Shown in pieces: positions 24,438-32,559 of a DNA stretch of 64,000 bases (its first letter is position 1; every line of letters starts with the position of its first letter). Made by a program: the position numbers and the translations under genes. This DNA comes from Segatella buccae ATCC 33574 (GTDB lineage: Bacteria; Bacteroidota; Bacteroidia; Bacteroidales; Bacteroidaceae): the NCBI RefSeq assembly GCF_000184945.1, contig NZ_GL586311.1, positions 1,233,601 through 1,297,600 of the forward strand, read 5' to 3'. The notes beneath the pieces are model-generated. The model ran no database searches. It saw only the letters and a list, made by a program, of their open reading frames with translations, and was not told the DNA's origin.

Positions 24438-26807
24438 ATGAGAACATTTACATTATATAATATTACAAAGCAGCTATTGAGGTGTCGCACATTGGTTACA
24501 CTGCTGTCGTTGGCGATGCTGACAACCGTCGCTCGGGCACATCCTGATTTCGGCAATGCGCAGTGGATTGGGGCCACGGCCAATGCTCACGACTCGTTGG
24601 CGGGGCGGAGTATTGTGCTGATGAGGACTGTCAGGTGCGGCAAACCTATCCGGGAAGCGAAGCTCAATATCTGTGGATTGGGGACCTACGAACTGTATGT
24701 GAACGGCCGGAAAGTGGGCGACGACATCTTGGCACCGGCGTGGAGCGATTACGACAAGACCGTGTTCTACAACACAATAGACCTCACGGGTGTCTTACAA
24801 CACGCTGCGGAAGCAAACAAAAAGCCGGCCACGAAGGGGAAAAAGGCTTCGCAGGCCGGCGACAACACCATAGCCGTGATGCTTGGCAACAGTTTTTACT
24901 ACGAGCAGGGGCTGCGCTACCACAAACTGAAAAGCAACTACGGCCCGCTCAAACTGTTGTTCCATCTCGCCATCGTCTACAACGACGGTAGTCGGGAGAC
25001 AATAGAAAGTCGGTCGGAGGAATGGAAGTGGGTGGAAAGTCCAGTCGTCTACAACAGCATCTATGGCGGAGAAGATTATGATGCCCGCAAGGAAGATACA
25101 CCTCCAGCCCCCAAGGCTGCACTCGCTCTCCGGCCTCCGTTCGGCACACTCCGCCCCCAGATAGCTGCCCCGGTAAAAATCATGGAACGCTATCCCGTGG
25201 CCCGGAGGCTTCCGGGGATGGTGTTCGACATGGGCCAAAACCTCGCCGGCTTTCCCGAGATTACCGTCCGTGGACGGCGGGGGCAGTCGGTGAAGCTCAT
25301 CGTTGGGGAGACCCTTACGCCCGACGGGCACGTGAACCAAAAGCAGACGGGTCGGCCCTACTATCTCACCTACACGCTCCGGGGCTCCCGGGAGGCAGCC
25401 GAAACGTGGCATCCGTGCTTCACCTACTACGGATTCCGCTACATAGAGGTGGAGGGGGCGGTGATGACGGGTGACGACAATCCCGAAGGACTGCCCGTGT
25501 TGGAGTGCCTGCAATCGTGCTTCATCTACAACTCGGCACCTAAGACGGGCGACTTCGAATGCAGCAACCGGCTGTTCAATGACACCTACCGGCTCATCGA
25601 CCGGGCCATCCGGAGCAACTGGCAACACGTGTGGACCGACTGTCCGCATCGCGAGAAACTCGGATGGCTCGAACAGGACTGGATCAACGGTGAAGGACTT
25701 GTCTACAACTACGACTGCCGGGCCATGATCGAACAAACCATGCAGCAGCTTGCTGATGCCCAACATGCCGACGGGTCGATGCCCGAGATAGCCCCTGAGT
25801 ATATCAAGTTTGAAGGTTCGTGGGCCAAGCCTTTTCAGGAATCGCCCGAATGGGGCGGTGCCTTGGTGGCCCTGCCGTTCCTCTACATGCGCCACTACGG
25901 CGACTCCTCGCTCGTGAGACGATACTATCCGGCCATGCGCCGCTATGTGGACTATCTTCATTCGCGCGACTCTGCCTACGTGCTCCGCATGGGGCTCGGC
26001 GATTGGTACGACTACGGCCCCGGCAAGGCGGGCTTTTCGAAAAACACCCCCGTGGCACTTGTGGCCACGGCCCACTACTATCGGTGGGTCAGTCTGGTGC
26101 AGGAGGCTGCTTTGATAGCCGGTAGGGCCGACGAGGCCATCATGTATGGAGTCATCGCCGAGCGCATCATGCTTGCCTTTCAGAAAGAGTTCTTCCATCC
26201 CGAGACGGCTTCCTACGGTTCGGGAAGCCAATGCTCCAATGCCATTCCGTTGGAATTGGGTATCGTACCGTTGGAGGTGAAAGACCGGGTGATGCAACAT
26301 CTTGTTGATGACATCCACACCCACGGCACCCGACTGACCACCGGTGACATCGGCACGCGCTATCTCTTTAATGTGTTGGTGCAGGAAGGACAGGGCGAAC
26401 TGCTCTACCGGATGCTCAACCACGATGAGATGCCGGGCTACGGCTTCCAACTCAAGCAGGGTATGACAACGCTCGCAGAACAATGGAATCCCGAGTTGGG
26501 AGCTTCACAAAACCATTTCATGATGGCACACATCAACAATCTGCTTGTGCCGTGGCTCGTGGGCCTTCGTGTGAGCGGCCGGCAGGTCACCGTCTCGCCC
26601 CATCCCGTGGGCGACCTGACATGGGCCAAAGGCAGTACAACAGTCAATGGCAAACGGGTGAGTGTGGCATGGAGGATAGAAAACGGACGTTTCCTCCTCG
26701 ACATCACCGCCCCTGACAGACAAAACTTACATCTTGACAATGAAACGATTGATTCTTTCTGCGCTCTGCGCCATTTGCAGCTGGAGTGCAACATTCGCAC
26801 AGAATGA
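24438..26807 (+). CDS. GH78-family alpha-L-rhamnosidase
   Basis: Releases terminal alpha-L-rhamnose by an inverting mechanism. Visible are the N-terminal beta-sandwich ending in AGRSIVLMRTV and GLGTYELYVNGRKVGDDILA, VFDMGQNLAGFPEITVRG (about residues 260-277), and the catalytic-site block TDCPHREKLGWLEQDW with Asp401 and Glu406. QWNPELGASQNHFM near the end matches the late Glu region. At 789 residues it is of normal size. An in-frame insert near residue 130 (KKPATKGKKASQAG) is coded by a short inverted repeat. The last 22 or so residues overlap the signal sequence of the next gene in another frame, suggesting loss of an earlier stop. Confidence 0.92.
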   Translation: MRTFTLYNITKQLLRCRTLVTLLSLAMLTTVARAHPDFGNAQWIGATANAHDSLAGRSIVLMRTVRCGKPIREAKLNICGLGTYELYVNGRKVGDDILAPAWSDYDKTVFYNTIDLTGVLQHAAEANKKPATKGKKASQAGDNTIAVMLGNSFYYEQGLRYHKLKSNYGPLKLLFHLAIVYNDGSRETIESRSEEWKWVESPVVYNSIYGGEDYDARKEDTPPAPKAALALRPPFGTLRPQIAAPVKIMERYPVARRLPGMVFDMGQNLAGFPEITVRGRRGQSVKLIVGETLTPDGHVNQKQTGRPYYLTYTLRGSREAAETWHPCFTYYGFRYIEVEGAVMTGDDNPEGLPVLECLQSCFIYNSAPKTGDFECSNRLFNDTYRLIDRAIRSNWQHVWTDCPHREKLGWLEQDWINGEGLVYNYDCRAMIEQTMQQLADAQHADGSMPEIAPEYIKFEGSWAKPFQESPEWGGALVALPFLYMRHYGDSSLVRRYYPAMRRYVDYLHSRDSAYVLRMGLGDWYDYGPGKAGFSKNTPVALVATAHYYRWVSLVQEAALIAGRADEAIMYGVIAERIMLAFQKEFFHPETASYGSGSQCSNAIPLELGIVPLEVKDRVMQHLVDDIHTHGTRLTTGDIGTRYLFNVLVQEGQGELLYRMLNHDEMPGYGFQLKQGMTTLAEQWNPELGASQNHFMMAHINNLLVPWLVGLRVSGRQVTVSPHPVGDLTWAKGSTTVNGKRVSVAWRIENGRFLLDITAPDRQNLHLDNETIDSFCALRHLQLECNIRTE

Positions 26808-28071
26808 CTACGCGGGCCACTATACCCGTAGTCTGCACGACGTGATGGGCGACGTGGCCCGGCGTTGGAATGTTCGGTTGAAATACAATGTAGACACGGC
26901 AGGGCTACGCTTGCCCTACGCTGACTTCCGCGTGCGCCCCTACTCACTGGAGGAAACGCTGTCGAACATCTGTGCCTATTTCGACTTTAAATGGTGGAGA
27001 CAGCCCGACGGTAGCTATAAGATCAAACCCTACGAATATCCCCGCCGCCACACAGAGGAGGGCGCGAAGATGCTCAACTATCTTTCCACGCTCTATGCCG
27101 ACCGCACGGCTTGGGAGGCTCGCCGCGACAGTCTGCGGCGCGAAGTGCGGATGCGGCTCGGCATCGATGCTTTCCTCGACTCCTGTGTGAACACTCGTCC
27201 CGTGTTCTCCAAAGTGAGAAAGCACGACGGTTACACCATGCAGAACATCTGCATCGAGCTGCCCCCCGGGCAGCACGTGTTCGGAACCATCTATGCGCCT
27301 GCCCCCTCGAAAGAGACGAAACGGCGGTGGAAGAATGTGAGGAAATATCCCCTCATCATCTGCCCCGACGGACATTGGGAGACACGCACGCGCCCTGACG
27401 AGCAGAAACGGCTCGCCACATTGGCGCGGATGGGAGCCGTTTGTGTGGATTTTGACCTCTACGGTTATGGCGAAAGCGAGCAGGAAGTGGGGCGTGAGGC
27501 CCATCGCACCGACCGGGCCCATGTCTACCAAGCGGCCTGTGCCCTCAAACTGCTTGACTATCTGTGGAACCACCGACACGACATCGACCGGTCGCGTATT
27601 GGTGCTAATGGCGGTAGCGGCGGTGGCAGCCATACCATTCTGCTCACCGTGCTTGACGACCGCATCACGGCAGCTGCCCCCACCGTCAATCTGGCCAGCC
27701 ATTTCGACGGCGGTTGCCCCTGCGAGAGCGGCCGGCCCATCCATCTGGCGGGCGGAGGCACGTGTAATCCCGAGCTCATTGCCATGTTTGCGCCCCGTCC
27801 CTTACAGATAGTGAGCGACGGAGGCGACTGGACTGCCTCTGTGCCCACGCTCGAATATCCCTACCTCCGCCGCATCTACGGCTTCTATGGGGCCCAAGAT
27901 AAGGTGGAAAACGTACACCTTCCTGCTGAGCGACACGACTATGGCCCCAACAAGCGACAGGCCAATTACGACTTCTTTGCCCGTGTTTTCGATCTCGACC
28001 GCACTATGATAGATGAGGCTAAGGTCACCATCGAACCGCGCCGGATGATGGAGACGGGACTTGAACGTTGA
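26740..28071 (+). CDS. Secreted alpha/beta-hydrolase esterase with N-terminal STN-like domain
   Basis: Likely removes acetyl or other acyl groups from a glycan. The signal peptide is LILSALCAICSWSATFAQ. Residues of about 30-95 (LHDVMGDVARRWNVRLKYNV ... SLEETLSNICAYFDFKWW) resemble the STN domain found on TonB-dependent receptors and anti-sigma factors, an unusual partner for an esterase. The hydrolase domain shows the nucleophile Ser293 in NGGSGGGSHT, Asp360 or Asp363 in SDGGDWT and His399 in RHDYG, a complete triad of the acetyl-xylan-esterase type. The ATG at 26740 lies 68 bases inside the GH78 gene, so the two are coupled. Substrate is inferred from context. Confidence 0.82.
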   Translation: MKRLILSALCAICSWSATFAQNDYAGHYTRSLHDVMGDVARRWNVRLKYNVDTAGLRLPYADFRVRPYSLEETLSNICAYFDFKWWRQPDGSYKIKPYEYPRRHTEEGAKMLNYLSTLYADRTAWEARRDSLRREVRMRLGIDAFLDSCVNTRPVFSKVRKHDGYTMQNICIELPPGQHVFGTIYAPAPSKETKRRWKNVRKYPLIICPDGHWETRTRPDEQKRLATLARMGAVCVDFDLYGYGESEQEVGREAHRTDRAHVYQAACALKLLDYLWNHRHDIDRSRIGANGGSGGGSHTILLTVLDDRITAAAPTVNLASHFDGGCPCESGRPIHLAGGGTCNPELIAMFAPRPLQIVSDGGDWTASVPTLEYPYLRRIYGFYGAQDKVENVHLPAERHDYGPNKRQANYDFFARVFDLDRTMIDEAKVTIEPRRMMETGLER

Positions 28072-28157
28072 CCAACAAGGAAGTTCCTGCTTCTATTAGA
28101 TCCGGCAATGAGTCTACATGTCGGTTGAAGTGAGACATACACTTCTCCACTAAAAAC

Positions 28158-28188
28158 TTGGCGTTATCCATTATTATCACTATATTTG
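28158..28188 (+). promoter_or_regulatory. Promoter of the sulfatase gene
   Basis: TTG at 28158-28160, a 20-base spacer and TATATTTG at 28181-28188. Transcription would start about 70 bases before the ATG at 28262, so the sulfatase is a separate unit from the three genes upstream. Confidence 0.6.
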
Positions 28189-28261
28189 CGATAGTAATGA
28201 TGCTTATTACCGGAGTTGCCCATGTAAAAATCGGGCCGACCATTTAAACAACTACATACAC

Positions 28262-29674
28262 ATGGAGAAACAAATCTACTTCCGTGGTGTAGGACTGCTC
28301 CCTTTAGCCGGACTCCTACCCCAAATGGTATTGAATGCAAACGGACAAAGTAAAGCAACACCTGAAAGACCGAACATCGTATTCATCCTTGCCGATGACC
28401 TTGGTTATGGTGACATATCTTGTTTTGGCAGCCAATTTGTCAAAACGCCGAACATTGACAACCTATCCAAAACCGGCACGACATTCACCCAATGCTATGC
28501 CGGCTCGGCCATCAGTTCACCGTCCAGATGCTCACTGCTGACAGGCAAAAACACGGGAAACACCACCATTCGTGACAACTTCTGCAAGGCAGGAGGTATC
28601 AAAGGAAAGAAGGTGAGTCCTGATGGCAGCGTGTCTTATATCCGAAGAATGAATCTCCTGCCTACCGACACAACCATCGCCACCGTACTCAGAAGTGCCG
28701 GTTACAAGACTTGTCTCGTCAACAAGTGGCATCTTGACGGCTTCAATCCTGAAGCCACTCCACTCAACCGCGGCTTTGATGAGTTCCACGGGTGGCTTAT
28801 CAGTACCATCTTTTCCAACGATCCTTACTATTATCCTTATTGGAGATTTGATAACGACAAACTCATCAACATTGAGGCCAACGCCCATGACAAGCATGTC
28901 ATGCACAACACGGACCTTTCTACCGAAGACGCGATCAATTTCATCCGTAAAAACAAAGACAGACCGTTCTTCCTCTACTTGGCCTACGATGCGCCTCATG
29001 AGCCCTACATCATCGATGACACTTCGTGGTATGACGGCGAGAACTGGGACATGAATACCAAGCGCTATGCAGCCCTTATCACTCACATGGATGCGGCCAT
29101 CGGACGACTGATGAAAGAACTGGAAAGACTGAAGCTCAGGAAAAACACGCTCGTGGTCTTCGCTTCCGACAATGGTGCAGCCGTACAAGCCCCGCTAAAA
29201 CTGCTCAAGTGCAACGGCGTCTTCCGTGGGCGTAAAGGTCTGCTTTATGAGGGAGGCATCCGCGTGCCGCTGATTGTCAACCAACCGGGCAAGATACCTG
29301 TCCGGACGCTTGAAAACATCATCTACTTTCCCGACATGATGCCCACGTTTGCAGCACTCACCGGCAGCAACAAGCATCTGCCACAACACCTCAACGGCAT
29401 AAATATTCTGCCTCTTTTTTATGGCAAGCAACTGGATACCGATCACCGGTTGCTCTATTGGGAGTTTCCCGGGGTACAGAGGGCGGCCCGTAAAGGTGAC
29501 TGGAAATGTGTCACAACCAAGAGAGGTGCTCCTTTAGAGCTGTATAACATCAAGGAGGATATGGAGGAACGGCATAATCTGGCGGACCAATATCCCGAAA
29601 TGGTGAAAGAGTTCGACAAGGAAATGAAAGCCATCAGGCATCCTTCTCCCAACTGGCCGTTGGAAGGAGAATAA
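28262..29674 (+). CDS. Family S1 sulfatase, serine-type
   Basis: Hydrolyses sulfate esters on a glycan. The N-terminal NIVFILADDLGYGDISCFGS supplies the calcium-binding Asp pair. The active-site motif is Ser85-Ser-Pro-Ser-Arg89, so the formylglycine would be made from serine by an anaerobic maturase (anSME); the maturase is not in the window. VVFASDNGA gives the late Asp-Asn ligands. At 470 residues it is of normal length, with an N-terminal hydrophobic stretch (GVGLLPLAGLLPQMVLNANG) as signal. It has its own promoter and terminator. Codon use looks less GC-rich than in the flanking glycosidases, which could mean separate acquisition. The sulfated substrate is unknown; its presence argues against a purely plant-pectin target. 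Confidence 0.92.
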   Translation: MEKQIYFRGVGLLPLAGLLPQMVLNANGQSKATPERPNIVFILADDLGYGDISCFGSQFVKTPNIDNLSKTGTTFTQCYAGSAISSPSRCSLLTGKNTGNTTIRDNFCKAGGIKGKKVSPDGSVSYIRRMNLLPTDTTIATVLRSAGYKTCLVNKWHLDGFNPEATPLNRGFDEFHGWLISTIFSNDPYYYPYWRFDNDKLINIEANAHDKHVMHNTDLSTEDAINFIRKNKDRPFFLYLAYDAPHEPYIIDDTSWYDGENWDMNTKRYAALITHMDAAIGRLMKELERLKLRKNTLVVFASDNGAAVQAPLKLLKCNGVFRGRKGLLYEGGIRVPLIVNQPGKIPVRTLENIIYFPDMMPTFAALTGSNKHLPQHLNGINILPLFYGKQLDTDHRLLYWEFPGVQRAARKGDWKCVTTKRGAPLELYNIKEDMEERHNLADQYPEMVKEFDKEMKAIRHPSPNWPLEGE

Positions 29675-29692
29675 ACGAAAGACGAAAGAGTA

Positions 29693-29755
29693 AAGAGGAG
29701 CCAAGGGGGCAAAGGATACGATTGTATTCTTTCCCTTGAGCTCCTCTTCTTTTTG
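29693..29755 (+). terminator. Terminator after the sulfatase
   Basis: A long imperfect stem starts with AAGAGGAGC (29693-29701) pairing with GCTCCTCTT (29740-29748), with further pairing of CAAGGG and CCTTG inside, followed by CTTTTTG. Confidence 0.65.
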
Positions 29756-29892
29756 TCCCTTTAATTTCGGGTTCGGTAAAAACCTCACTGTTCTTACTTT
29801 CTTTTCATTACCGGAATTCCTGTCTTTTTTTAACAAACCCCGTCAATAGCCTTCATTCGGAGTGTGGCAAGGTGTTGGCTTTTAGGGACACC

Positions 29893-30130
29893 TGCAGAAG
29901 TTGTCAAATAATTTCACACCTGATTTGCATTCGGCCATTTTCCATCGTATCTTTGCTGTGGCAAGGGGAGTACGCGTGTGCTCCCTTTTTTCGTGGATGT
30001 TGCCGGCAGAGGTGTTTGCGGAGGCCGAATCGGGATGTGAAAGAGGCTCCGCAGGGTTGTGGATGGGCCTGAATCGCAAGTTGAGTGTGGCCCTTTGAGG
30101 ATGTGAGTGTGCCCGTTCGGGTGTCTTTTT
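29893..30130 (+). repeat. Composite promoter-hairpin repeat element, copy 3
   Basis: TTTG (29924-29927), a 20-base spacer, TATCTTTG (29948-29955), then GGGAGTAC/GTGCTCCC (29966-29985) and a T-run: the same promoter-then-terminator order as in copies 1 and 2. The second block contains GGGCCTGAATC and GTGTGGCCCTTTGAGGATGT (30065-30105), followed by a GCCCG-TT-CGGGT hairpin with a T-run at about 30110-30130. The remainder of the gap, 30131-30460, shows nothing recognisable. Confidence 0.65.
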
Positions 30131-30460
30131 TCGTCTGTTTTGACATTTTGTTGCGGCTGGAGCAGGGCACTATACTTTTGGAGGTGATTTTTATGTCAAG
30201 TAAGGCGAAAACTTTCAAAAGGTTTTTTGGAGTTTTCAAGCTATACTTTCAGATTTATAGTAAATGGTGCTGAAAACTGCTGAATGCCACCTTTCTGTCT
30301 ACGGGGAAATGCGCATTAGAAGTTGTGTATACTTTTTCCAGCTTTCAATTTTTATTTTAACAAACGACCATTTGCCGATTTTTCATAACAAACTGAATGA
30401 TTCCGACTACATAAAAGCCTATCATGCGAATAAAAAATAGAAAAAAATCGGCTCTCTTGC

Positions 30461-30490
30461 TTGTTTTATCGGAAATATTGATTATATTTG
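30461..30490 (+). promoter_or_regulatory. Promoter of the 588-residue surface protein gene
   Basis: TTG at 30461-30463, a 19-base spacer and TATATTTG at 30483-30490. The start codon at 30563 lies about 70 bases beyond the expected start of transcription, after an A-rich leader. Confidence 0.6.
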
Positions 30491-30562
30491 TGGCGTTATC
30501 GAACTTAAACAACCAACCCCAACTCAAAAGTTATAACAAACTTAAATATAAACAACAACACA

Positions 30563-32329
30563 ATGAATTATTTATTGCGACTAACCATGCCAATTCTGCT
30601 CGCAGTTTTGGCAACCACCGTGCGGGCCAATACTACCCACACGCATGGCGCCAACAGCACGTTTGTATTCAACACAAAAGAAGGCCTACAAGAATTGGGC
30701 ATAGCTTTACCTGCTCCAAGTAAAGGAACGGATATCAATACCGAGCTGACGAAAGATGGCATTACTTTATCTAATACAAAAGGTGGCACTGCGACCCGTA
30801 TTTATAATTCAAAAGGAAAATACAGTCTGCGTATCTATAAAAAAGGCACATTGACATTGAAAGCCGGTGGGGCCAATATCACCAAAATTACCATCACGGG
30901 CTATTCTGCCTCAAACTTTGGTCTGAGTACCACACAAGGTACTTATAATGTATCGGGAACTGTAGGCACATGGACAGGAACCGAGTCAGAGGTCACTTTC
31001 AAAGTCAATGTTAATACCTATATCAACACCATCGAAGTGGCCATCAATGGCGAAACGCCCAAACCCACTCAAAAGGTGAACGGGCTTGCCGCTCTGAAAG
31101 ACATCGCAGACGAAACGCCTGTACATCTCTACATTGCCGATGCCGACAATGCCCGTGTGCTCTTTGCCGGCAATGACGAGGCTTTCATCCGCGACAAGGA
31201 TTGCACGGTTTGCTTCTCTGGTGTCAAGGCTAAGCCTGCTATGGCATACAACCAGCACGTTGCAGGCTACATCGTCGGCAAGAAAATGACCCAAAATGGT
31301 ATGACCACTCTGCAAGCTGTGGCCGACACACACACGGCTTTCCTCGTGATGGCTGCCCCGGTACAGGAGTCTGATGTGGAGCCTGCTGTCATGAAAGCCG
31401 GTGAGCACGCCACTCATCTTGGCGACTGGGTCACAATGAAAAACCTGACCATGAAAAATGGCAAGCTCGAGGCAAACGGACAGACCTATATGCTGAACAA
31501 TGCCTACGGTCTCGACGGTAACTCGTTCTATCAGCAGCCATACGAAGGGGCTATTGTAGACCTCTCGGCCATCGTTTATCCCACAGCGACAGGTATCGAA
31601 TTGCGCCCTATATACAATAAGGTGGAGAAGACGGAGGCTCATGATGTGGAGGCCCGAGACTTCCGTCCGCTCATCTATGTGATAGACGAAACTCGCAACT
31701 TCACTTCTCCGACGGCTGACATTCCCCACGCCACCGTGCGCCTGCACCGCACATTCTCTCCCGACAAATGGAATACGCTCGCCCTGCCTTTTGCCGTAAC
31801 CTTCGAAGGGGGAAAGCTGCGCAAATACGACAACGTGGACGGACAGACAATGAAGTTTGTGGAAGCCGCATCTGTGGAACCGGGCGTGCCCTATCTGTTC
31901 AAGCCGGCCACAGTCATTGAGAATCCCACCTACACCGACGTGACGCTCTCCAAGACCGAGGCCCGGAAAGTGATGCACGGCAGTTGCGGATTTGCCGGCA
32001 CCTACAGTCCTTATACGATGAAGGCAGACAAGACCGAACGTTTCCTCGGAGAGGGCAACAAACTCTACTGGCCCGACACCACGACTTCACCTGACGCTAA
32101 CAAGATGAAAGGTCTGAGAGCCTACTTCATGGTGCCTGAAACGATGACGGAAGCCAAGGTCTCTATCGTTGGTGAGACTACAGCCATAGACAATGTGGCT
32201 ACCGACCACCCGGCGGCAACGGCCAACGCCCGCGTCTACAACCTCAATGGACAGTTTGTGGGCATCGGAACAGCCGGCTTGCCCAAGGGTGTTTACATCG
32301 TCAATGGTAAAAAAATGGTTATTAACTAA
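30563..32329 (+). CDS. Secreted protein with type IX-style C-terminal segment
   Basis: Function unknown. The 588-residue protein has a signal peptide (LTMPILLAVLATTVRAN), an N-terminal beta-rich, Thr/Gly-rich part (about 25-170) with a repeated TITGYSAS-type pattern, an OB-like central part (VHLYIADADNARVLFAGNDE), and a region WNTLALPFAVTFEGGKLRKY common in Prevotella surface proteins. It ends ARVYNLNGQFVGIGTAGLPK followed by GVYIVNGKKMVIN, which matches the terminal segment of secreted Prevotella proteins and resembles a type IX sorting domain. porU and porV in this window would be the machinery for it. A 71-residue ORF and a secreted nuclease follow at 12 and 2 bases, so the three are probably one transcript from the promoter at 30461. 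Confidence 0.8.
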   Translation: MNYLLRLTMPILLAVLATTVRANTTHTHGANSTFVFNTKEGLQELGIALPAPSKGTDINTELTKDGITLSNTKGGTATRIYNSKGKYSLRIYKKGTLTLKAGGANITKITITGYSASNFGLSTTQGTYNVSGTVGTWTGTESEVTFKVNVNTYINTIEVAINGETPKPTQKVNGLAALKDIADETPVHLYIADADNARVLFAGNDEAFIRDKDCTVCFSGVKAKPAMAYNQHVAGYIVGKKMTQNGMTTLQAVADTHTAFLVMAAPVQESDVEPAVMKAGEHATHLGDWVTMKNLTMKNGKLEANGQTYMLNNAYGLDGNSFYQQPYEGAIVDLSAIVYPTATGIELRPIYNKVEKTEAHDVEARDFRPLIYVIDETRNFTSPTADIPHATVRLHRTFSPDKWNTLALPFAVTFEGGKLRKYDNVDGQTMKFVEAASVEPGVPYLFKPATVIENPTYTDVTLSKTEARKVMHGSCGFAGTYSPYTMKADKTERFLGEGNKLYWPDTTTSPDANKMKGLRAYFMVPETMTEAKVSIVGETTAIDNVATDHPAATANARVYNLNGQFVGIGTAGLPKGVYIVNGKKMVIN

Positions 32330-32341
32330 CAATCTGCTATA

Positions 32342-32557
32342 ATGGAAAAGAAAACATATTTTGTCCCCAACACGAAAATTAAGGCCTTGGAGCTTGAACA
32401 GCATCTGGCCGCAGCCAGTCCCGACATTAATGACGAGGGTACTGATGTCCATTTCCCCGGAACAGGCGGTGGCGGCAATGCCAATGATGCGTATGGCAAG
32501 AGCTGGAGCCTCTGGGACGATGAAGATGAAATAGAAAACATGTATAACCATCAATAG
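32342..32557 (+). CDS. 71-residue peptide of unknown function, Gly-rich core and acidic tail
   Basis: The protein starts MEKKTYFVPNTKIKALELEQ, passes through a glycine-rich PGTGGGGNANDA core and ends in the acidic DDEDEIEN. It has no signal peptide or membrane segment. Short Bacteroidales proteins with a Y-x-P-x-T start, an L-x-x-E middle and a Gly/Asp-rich end are common and uncharacterised, and the layout recalls a leader plus core of a modified peptide. It lies 12 bases after the surface-protein gene and 2 bases before the nuclease gene, so it is translated from their transcript. Real coding is supported by this tight packing and by the lack of any alternative. Confidence 0.7.
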   Translation: MEKKTYFVPNTKIKALELEQHLAAASPDINDEGTDVHFPGTGGGGNANDAYGKSWSLWDDEDEIENMYNHQ

Positions 32558-32559
32558 GA

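Noticed and set aside
24795..26483. 562-residue ORF antisense to the GH78 gene
   Set aside because: Shadow of a clearly recognised enzyme with intact catalytic motifs; His-rich, motif-free translation.
30085..30273. 62-residue ORF in composite element copy 3
   Set aside because: Overlaps the conserved second block and its hairpin, with no counterpart ORF in copies 1 and 2.
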